Made by a program: the position numbers and the translations under genes. A stretch of 64,000 bases of DNA, taken from positions 124,001 to 188,000 of the forward strand of contig JADJQF010000002.1 of assembly GCA_016712885.1 (NCBI GenBank), given 5' to 3'. The notes below the pieces were generated by a model, which made no database searches, was not told the DNA's origin, and worked only from the letters and a program-made list of their open reading frames with translations. This document shows, piece by piece, positions 59,196-64,000 of the stretch (positions are counted from its first letter, which is position 1; the number at the start of each line of letters is the position of its first letter). The stretch comes from Candidatus Flexicrinis proximus (GTDB taxonomy: Bacteria > Chloroflexota > Anaerolineae > Aggregatilineales > Phototrophicaceae).

Positions 59196-59714
59196 CTACG
59201 CTCCCGATTCTGGTGGAGACCCGGTTTCGGCTGACTTTGCCATGTCTATCAGCATCCCGCCGGTGAGCGACAAAAGACGGTCGACGGTCAATGGCATGAT
59301 GGCATTGCTTGCACCTGCAGCAGCGAAAATGCGGGAAAAACGCGCAAGCGAGGCATCCACGAACAGCGTGATGTCGTCACGGCGGTGAGCGAGTGGCGGA
59401 ACTCCCCCCGGCGCATAGCCCGTGACGGCAATACACTCTTCGGCATTGGCCGTGCGGATACGTTTGCGCGGGACATCGAAGTATAGGGCGAGCTTACGAT
59501 CGTCAACGCGCTGATCGCCGCTCGTCACAACAACCACCGGCTTGTCCACCACCCAAAAGACGATGCTCTTGGCGATCTGACCCAATTCGCAGCCGATTTG
59601 TTCAGCAGCAAGCTGCGAGGTCGCCGTCGAGGCCTCAAAGAAGACCACGTCGATGTCAGGCGCCTGACTGGCGAGCACCTGCCGAACGTGGGAAGCATCC
59701 CAAATTTCGGTCAT
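59196..59714 (-). CDS. YbaK/EbsC-type aminoacyl-tRNA deacylase
   Basis: A 172-residue protein of the YbaK/ProX family, which remove wrongly attached amino acids from tRNA, such as Cys from tRNA-Pro. Typical residues are STATSQLAAEQIGCELGQIAKSIVFWVVD, VVTSGDQRVDDRKLALYF, VTGYAPGGVPPLAHR and LFVDASLARFSRIFAAAG. The exact substrate, Cys-tRNA(Pro) or other, is not decided by the motifs. It stands alone between convergent and minus-strand genes. Confidence 0.88.
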   Translation of the reverse strand: MTEIWDASHVRQVLASQAPDIDVVFFEASTATSQLAAEQIGCELGQIAKSIVFWVVDKPVVVVTSGDQRVDDRKLALYFDVPRKRIRTANAEECIAVTGYAPGGVPPLAHRRDDITLFVDASLARFSRIFAAAGASNAIMPLTVDRLLSLTGGMLIDMAKSAETGSPPESGA

Positions 59715-59912
59715 GGAAAGACTCCGTTTTCAGAACATCGCAACAATAGGGATCGGCGACTGGCTGGCCATGCTATCGGAATACGCGAGATTCAGCAGAT
59801 ATGCAGAAACACCGATCCCTTCAGCGCAGGAAGTACACCCGCGTGAAAGAGCGCACCGAGATTATACATCTGCCGCGGGTTGGGACAAAGAAAAGCCAGG
59901 GGAAGCTAACGA

Positions 59913-61139
59913 TTAGTCGAGCGGAAGGGTGAGCGTAAACGAGCTTCCCTTGCCGACGGAGCTGTGGGCAGTGAGGCCGCCGCCGTGGGCTGCCGCTACT
60001 TCACGCGCGATAAAGAGACCCTGCCCTAAGCCTCGCGGGTCGATCTTGCGCCCGGATTCGCTGACCGCGGAGCCGCGATAGAATCGCTCGAACACGTGCG
60101 GCAAATCCTCGTCGGCGATACCGACACCCGTGTCGACCACGTCGATGGCAACGGCATAGCTGTCGAGGTCGTCGATCCCTGCAGCGACCCAAATACAGCC
60201 TTCCGGTTCCGTGTACTGAATGCCGTTACGCAGTAAGTGGCCGATGGCCCAACGCAGGCGCGTTTCGTCGGCGACCAAATTGAGCCGGGCTACATCGCGG
60301 AGCATGAGCTTAATTTCTAGTTTGCCGCGCTGAACCTCCGGCATCATGCTGCGGACGACACTCGACAGGAGCGCTTCGAGTTCGACCGGGCCTTTCATCA
60401 GTTTGAATGTGCCTGCGCCCATCTCAGCAAGGTCGAGCATCTCGACGACCATGCGGTCGAGCACATCGACGTTATGGGTGAGCAGTTCAACCATCTGGAC
60501 AGCCTGCGGATCATTCATCAACTGCGCTTCAAGCAGGTCCGCTGCGCCTTTGATGGACTGCATGGGCGTACGGAGTTCGTGGCTGATTGCGGTAACAAAG
60601 TGAGTCCGCAGACGCTTCGAGACCTGCTCGCTTGAGACATCACGGATCACAACGAGGGTGCCCAGCGACCTGCCCTGCGCGCTGCTAACCGAGGCCAGGC
60701 GCAGTGCCAGGACGCGGTCGTGAAACTGCACACGCTGGGGCGCGTCGTTCGGCACAACCTCACCGACAGATTGGTTGCTCTGCATGGCGCGGACGGTACG
60801 GCTTAGTTCACCCAGGCGATACTCATCTTCGCCGCCAACCAGATCGCGGGCCGCGGTGTTCATCATCATGACTTCACCGTCGGCATTGACGAGGAGCATC
60901 CCCTCCTCCAGCGCCTCAAGCGCGCCACGCAGTCGCTCGACCTCGCGTTCCTTCTCACGCAGAGATTCGCGCAGACGTTCGGTACGAATCTCCAGGAGCC
61001 GTTCTTTACTCTGGGCGGCCTGGGATTTCTTCACGGGCTGACGTCGCACCCCACTCAGGATACGCTCGAATAACGAACCCGTGTTTTGACCGATATCGTC
61101 GACGGACGAAAGCTCAGCTGGTTCGGTCACTTGGAACAC
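59913..61139 (-). CDS. soluble PAS sensor histidine kinase
   Basis: A 408-residue kinase: coiled coil (about 40-78), PAS domain (about 75-170, EEGMLLVNADGEVMMMNTAARDLVG), HisKA with phosphoacceptor His187 in AISHELRTPMQSIKGAADLL, and HATPase_c with the N-box HLLRNGIQYTEPEG, DVVDTGVGIADEDLPHVFERFYRG (G1/F box) and GLGQGLFIAREVAAAHGG (G2). There is no membrane segment, so the signal is inside the cell. GTG 61139 overlaps the end of the response regulator by 26 bases and has only a poor ribosome site; a GTG three codons later is an alternative. Confidence 0.9.
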   Translation of the reverse strand: MFQVTEPAELSSVDDIGQNTGSLFERILSGVRRQPVKKSQAAQSKERLLEIRTERLRESLREKEREVERLRGALEALEEGMLLVNADGEVMMMNTAARDLVGGEDEYRLGELSRTVRAMQSNQSVGEVVPNDAPQRVQFHDRVLALRLASVSSAQGRSLGTLVVIRDVSSEQVSKRLRTHFVTAISHELRTPMQSIKGAADLLEAQLMNDPQAVQMVELLTHNVDVLDRMVVEMLDLAEMGAGTFKLMKGPVELEALLSSVVRSMMPEVQRGKLEIKLMLRDVARLNLVADETRLRWAIGHLLRNGIQYTEPEGCIWVAAGIDDLDSYAVAIDVVDTGVGIADEDLPHVFERFYRGSAVSESGRKIDPRGLGQGLFIAREVAAAHGGGLTAHSSVGKGSSFTLTLPLD

Positions 61140-61653
61140 TCTTGTTCTCGTCTAGCGTGTCGGTGGAGGGCGCGGGAGCGGTGACGTCTGCACTCGGGTT
61201 CAGGATCGGTCCGGGAGTACTGCTGAAACTATCAGCTGCGGCTTTCACCGAATCGTGTTTCTGCTTGATGAGGTCGTGCAACACGATGCCTAAGCGGTCA
61301 AAGTCCGGAAGCGGCTTATTGATTACGTGGTCTACGCCATATTCCTGCTTAAGGTGGTCAATTTCATCGTCGCCCAAGACAAAAGCAGTCATAAGAACAA
61401 TCGGGATGTCTTTGAGCTTGTCGATACTGCGAATACGCTGAGCAAGTTCACTGCCGCGACGCCCGGGCATACGAATGTCCATCAAGGCGAATTCAGGCAA
61501 GCCGGTACCGACCGTTCCCGCTTCGACCTGATCCAGCCAATCCCAGACTTTTTGACCGGACTCGAAGGCCAGTGGAACATGCCCCCAGACCGTACACATT
61601 ATTCCCACTAAGTTGCGGATGTCTGCTTCGTCTTCCGCGATCAACCAATTCAC
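61114..61653 (-). CDS. response regulator without output domain
   Basis: A 179-residue protein with a receiver domain (about 1-125): acidic pocket IAEDEAD, phosphoacceptor Asp59 in FALMDIRMPGRRG, switch Thr89 in VLMTAF and Lys113 in INKPLPDF. The C-terminal 55 residues are low-complexity and hold no DNA-binding domain, so output is through protein contacts. GTG 61653 was chosen for GAGGAG seven bases upstream; a TTG further up (61719) is in frame but weaker. It is cotranscribed with the histidine kinase and is its likely partner. Confidence 0.88.
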   Translation of the reverse strand: MNWLIAEDEADIRNLVGIMCTVWGHVPLAFESGQKVWDWLDQVEAGTVGTGLPEFALMDIRMPGRRGSELAQRIRSIDKLKDIPIVLMTAFVLGDDEIDHLKQEYGVDHVINKPLPDFDRLGIVLHDLIKQKHDSVKAAADSFSSTPGPILNPSADVTAPAPSTDTLDENKSVPSDRTS

Positions 61654-61901
61654 GGCTAGCTCCTCACGACTGCGACGCCCGGCCCATCCGGGGAACGCTC
61701 GTGCCTCGATGTAAGGCAAGTATAACTTGAAACGCGCTCAACCACATCAAGCATTGGATTCGCAGTGCGGAAGACCCACATCGTGCGACGCAGGCCGCGC
61801 CTAATTGTATGCGACGGCGTCCATAGACGAATGAAACAATTAAACAGTGCAGAAGCTAAAAGAGAATCCGATTGAACCGGAGACATCGACCCGCGAGAAA
61901 T

Positions 61902-63098
61902 TCAAGGAGCCGGCAACGTACCGAAAACCCAGATGGTGTAGGCGCCAGTGGACCGGCCATTCTGACTCGACACAACTAATTCGATTGGGTCAGATGCGCC
62001 AGTATTCAGGACGGTCACCGCGTCAAGCCGGTCCGAACCAGTGGCACCGCCCTGATTGGTTCTGATTGTGATGCCTGATCCGAGCAGTGACGCTCCACAG
62101 GTACGCAGCGCAACATCAGCGCAAACGGCAATATCATCGGGGGCGACAATATAGGGATCAAGACGGCTGAGGCCGCTGCGCAGCATCCACAGCCAGAGGG
62201 CTTCGGTCTTAGCTAAAGGGCCGGAACGAACAACAATCAGGTCGGCATCGCCTAAAGACTCGATGCTCAGGCCTTCGATCCGTAAGGCGTAGCGACCCGG
62301 CCGCCCGTCTTTGCTGCCGACGGTCAAGCGCACTTCAGTATCGGACTCCGTAAGGCTGTAGACCGAAGCGCCAGTGATCGAGACGCCGGAAAACGTTAGC
62401 GGTTCGGCTGCTCCCAGGTTGACATTAATTGCCGGATCGTCCGTTGCTGGGGCGCTCATCTGGCAGAGCGCGCCGCCGGTTCCATCGTCTCCGCCAAGCC
62501 TGATAACCGGATCGAAGCCATCAAATCCAAAGGCCTCAATAGTATAGCCGGCGCCTGTTTCACTTTGATCGCCGAATTCGACTACCAGCGCGGTCGTCAC
62601 GTCCTCGGATTTGCAGCGGAAGACTACGTCGACATAAGTATTGTCAGGGGCCTGCGGGACGGACAATCTCGTCAGGGTCAGCGTATAACTCCCGGTCGTG
62701 GTGCCTTCGTCACGCCCCACACGGGTAGCGATCAGAGCAAACAAGCCGTCACGTGTGATCTCGAAGAAGAGCGTTGCGGTGGCGTCTGGTTCGGCGTCCA
62801 AGGTTGAGCCGTCGTCCAGCATATTACTGGCCGTCTCCACGTTCCCCGCCGGGTCTCGCAGCCCAAGCAGTGGAGCGAGTCCGTCAGATGCCACCATATC
62901 AGCGCGGTACTGTTCGCCGGTAGCCGCGTCGAACTCCCAGATATCAAAGAATGCACGACCCGTTATCGTGTCTGTAACAGTGGCGCCCAAGCTGATCGTG
63001 TTCTGGGTAGGCGCGTCCGCCTGGGCGGAGGTCAACATCATTACCCCGCCCCACAAGAAGACAGTTACCAGGCGTGTGATCACCGGGCGCGGAACCAT
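61902..63098 (-). CDS. secreted protein with PPC-like beta domains
   Basis: A 398-residue exported protein with a signal peptide (about 1-28). The rest is beta-rich, Thr/Gly/Asp-rich, and appears as repeated units that resemble the bacterial pre-peptidase C-terminal (PPC) domain (GEQYRADMVASDGLAPLLGLRDPAGNVETASNMLDDGSTLDAEPDATATLFFEITRDGLFALIATRVG, and again GPGRYALRIEGL, STGAYTIWVFG). No catalytic domain is present. Its start overlaps the end of the GH57 gene by 19 bases, so it may be translated with it. Confidence 0.75.
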   Translation of the reverse strand: MVPRPVITRLVTVFLWGGVMMLTSAQADAPTQNTISLGATVTDTITGRAFFDIWEFDAATGEQYRADMVASDGLAPLLGLRDPAGNVETASNMLDDGSTLDAEPDATATLFFEITRDGLFALIATRVGRDEGTTTGSYTLTLTRLSVPQAPDNTYVDVVFRCKSEDVTTALVVEFGDQSETGAGYTIEAFGFDGFDPVIRLGGDDGTGGALCQMSAPATDDPAINVNLGAAEPLTFSGVSITGASVYSLTESDTEVRLTVGSKDGRPGRYALRIEGLSIESLGDADLIVVRSGPLAKTEALWLWMLRSGLSRLDPYIVAPDDIAVCADVALRTCGASLLGSGITIRTNQGGATGSDRLDAVTVLNTGASDPIELVVSSQNGRSTGAYTIWVFGTLPAP

Positions 63099-64000
63099 CG
63101 GAAGTCGATATCCGGGAACAGCTTGTCCAGTTCGAAATACTGATCGGCCAAGGCACGATCAGCCTTCTTGCGATCGAGGCTATCTGCAAGTTTGGTGAAG
63201 CGCTCCAGATGCTGATTGAATCGCTGGATGGCGTAGTCACGTGCCTGACCGGTTGTGACCAGGAAAGGCCAGTCCGAACTTTGAAGCAGGAGCGCCTCGC
63301 GGGCAATCTGATTGAGAACGGCCGTCTCGTCTTCGGTCGGGTCGGGATAGCGGATTATGAGACCTTCCATGCGGAGTTCGGCCTCATGGATTGGCGCCCA
63401 CATCCAACGCGTGTCCGTGTTGTTCCAGGTGAAATGATTTCCTCCTGCACCCCACGAACTTTCAGGGATATGGAGCACGCTCGCCGGAGGGTAAGATGAA
63501 ACGTATTCGGATGATGTCATCAAGTCGACACTGGGATCATTGGAGAGGTGGCGCAGGACTTTTTCCAACCAGAGGACGCCTTCAAACCACCAGTGGCCAA
63601 ACAATTCCGTATCGTAGCTGGACATGACCACGCCAGGCTCCCCGGTTTTGTTGTAGTGCTCGCGGAGCTGGTCACCAACGAGATGCGCGAAGTGTTCCGC
63701 GTGCTGCTCAACTTTATAGGCGGCCCAATCCGGGTGGTAGTAATCCTTGAAGGCCAGGTCGAGAGTCGCGCCGGTGACACGCCAGTATTTGAACCCGCTT
63801 GTCCCGGCTTTCTTGTGAAACTCGCGGTAGTCGAAGTCGCCAGGGTAACCGAGGTTGGAGCTCCACACTTGCTGGCCGGTCGCGGCATTTCGACCGATTA
63901 CTGCAACACCAGAGTGATGGAACGCGCCATCTCCGGCAGCGGTGTCACTGACGAAATACGCGTTGAACGAGGTTGCGTCGCGTTTGGGGAGATCGTTAAC
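63080..64000 (-). CDS. GH57-type glucan branching enzyme (partial, 5' end outside the window)
   Basis: The last 306 residues of a glycoside hydrolase 57 protein of the 1,4-alpha-glucan branching type (with the DUF1957 C-terminal helical part). The visible portion has QVWSSNLGYPGDFDYREFHKK, WRVTGATLDLAFKDYYHPDWA and SSYDTELFGHWWFEGVLWLEKVL, where the Asp of YDTELFGHWW is the acid of the pair. The nucleophile Glu lies in the missing upstream part. The frame is open to the window edge, so the gene continues beyond 64000. It makes alpha-1,6 branches in glycogen-like glucans. Confidence 0.9.
   Translation of the reverse strand, partial: VNDLPKRDATSFNAYFVSDTAAGDGAFHHSGVAVIGRNAATGQQVWSSNLGYPGDFDYREFHKKAGTSGFKYWRVTGATLDLAFKDYYHPDWAAYKVEQHAEHFAHLVGDQLREHYNKTGEPGVVMSSYDTELFGHWWFEGVLWLEKVLRHLSNDPSVDLMTSSEYVSSYPPASVLHIPESSWGAGGNHFTWNNTDTRWMWAPIHEAELRMEGLIIRYPDPTEDETAVLNQIAREALLLQSSDWPFLVTTGQARDYAIQRFNQHLERFTKLADSLDRKKADRALADQYFELDKLFPDIDFRWFRAR

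Noticed and set aside
1..64000. CRISPR array, transposon or prophage
   Set aside because: No spaced direct repeats, transposase, integrase or phage structural genes were seen.

Overview
The window reads as chromosomal DNA of a free-living bacterium, most likely a member of the Chloroflexota (Anaerolineae-like). This is an inference from gene content: a coenzyme F420 pathway with separate cofE and nitroreductase genes, polyphosphate glucokinase, a GH57-type branching enzyme, a Ser/Thr kinase, SARP-like regulation, MurA with Asp in place of the usual Cys, and many short-spaced or ATGA-overlapping operons. No phage, integrase, transposase or CRISPR array was seen.

Layout. 1-6.4 kb: Ser/Thr kinase, dGTPase, a coiled-coil protein, and an operon of SAM hydrolase plus murA. 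6.4-9.4 kb: a compact hisH-hisA-hisF-hisI-hisE operon, preceded by what looks like a complete histidine attenuator. 9.5-19.3 kb: DsbA-like protein, hotdog thioesterase, acyl-CoA ligase, membrane protein, SARP/STAND-like regulator, tRNA-Arg(UCU), enolase, cysteine desulfurase and a frameshifted mnmA. 19.3-24.2 kb: a minus-strand cluster of prepilin peptidase, membrane-anchored JAMM peptidase, a small beta-rich protein, an ACT protein, an SbnI/ParB-like protein, a NERD-like membrane protein and a secreted protein. 24.3-31.5 kb: a frameshifted S9 peptidase, class III aminotransferase, mutS and folD. 31.6-40.7 kb: purine/molybdenum-hydroxylase genes (8-oxoguanine deaminase-like amidohydrolase, molybdenum subunit, fused FAD/2Fe-2S subunit, XdhC, and a frameshifted YqeC-MocA fusion). 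40.8-48 kb: a tight F420 operon (fno, cofE, nitroreductase, cofD, cofC, F420-dependent oxidoreductase) that runs into a GT-C glycosyltransferase. 48-64 kb: GT2 glycosyltransferase, flavin reductase, polyphosphate glucokinase, PepA, HEAT protein, M23 peptidase, MurJ, a 1029-residue unknown protein, YbaK-type deacylase, a response regulator/histidine kinase pair, a secreted PPC-like protein and the end of a GH57 enzyme.

The strongest finding is at 6437-6603. A near-consensus promoter (TTGACA, 17 bp, TATACT) would start transcription at or next to the ATG of a 19-codon peptide with four consecutive His codons. The RNA that follows can form either a 15-pair antiterminator or a 9-bp GC terminator just before hisH. 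The layout fits ribosome-stalling attenuation from a leaderless leader peptide. The same promoter shares its -35 region with the divergent SAM hydrolase-murA promoter.

Three genes (mnmA, the S9 peptidase and YqeC-MocA) are each broken by what looks like loss of one base in a 4-5 base homopolymer. This pattern suggests sequencing or assembly error more than real pseudogenes. Coordinates and motifs were read by eye; family calls are from recognised motifs and no database search was run.
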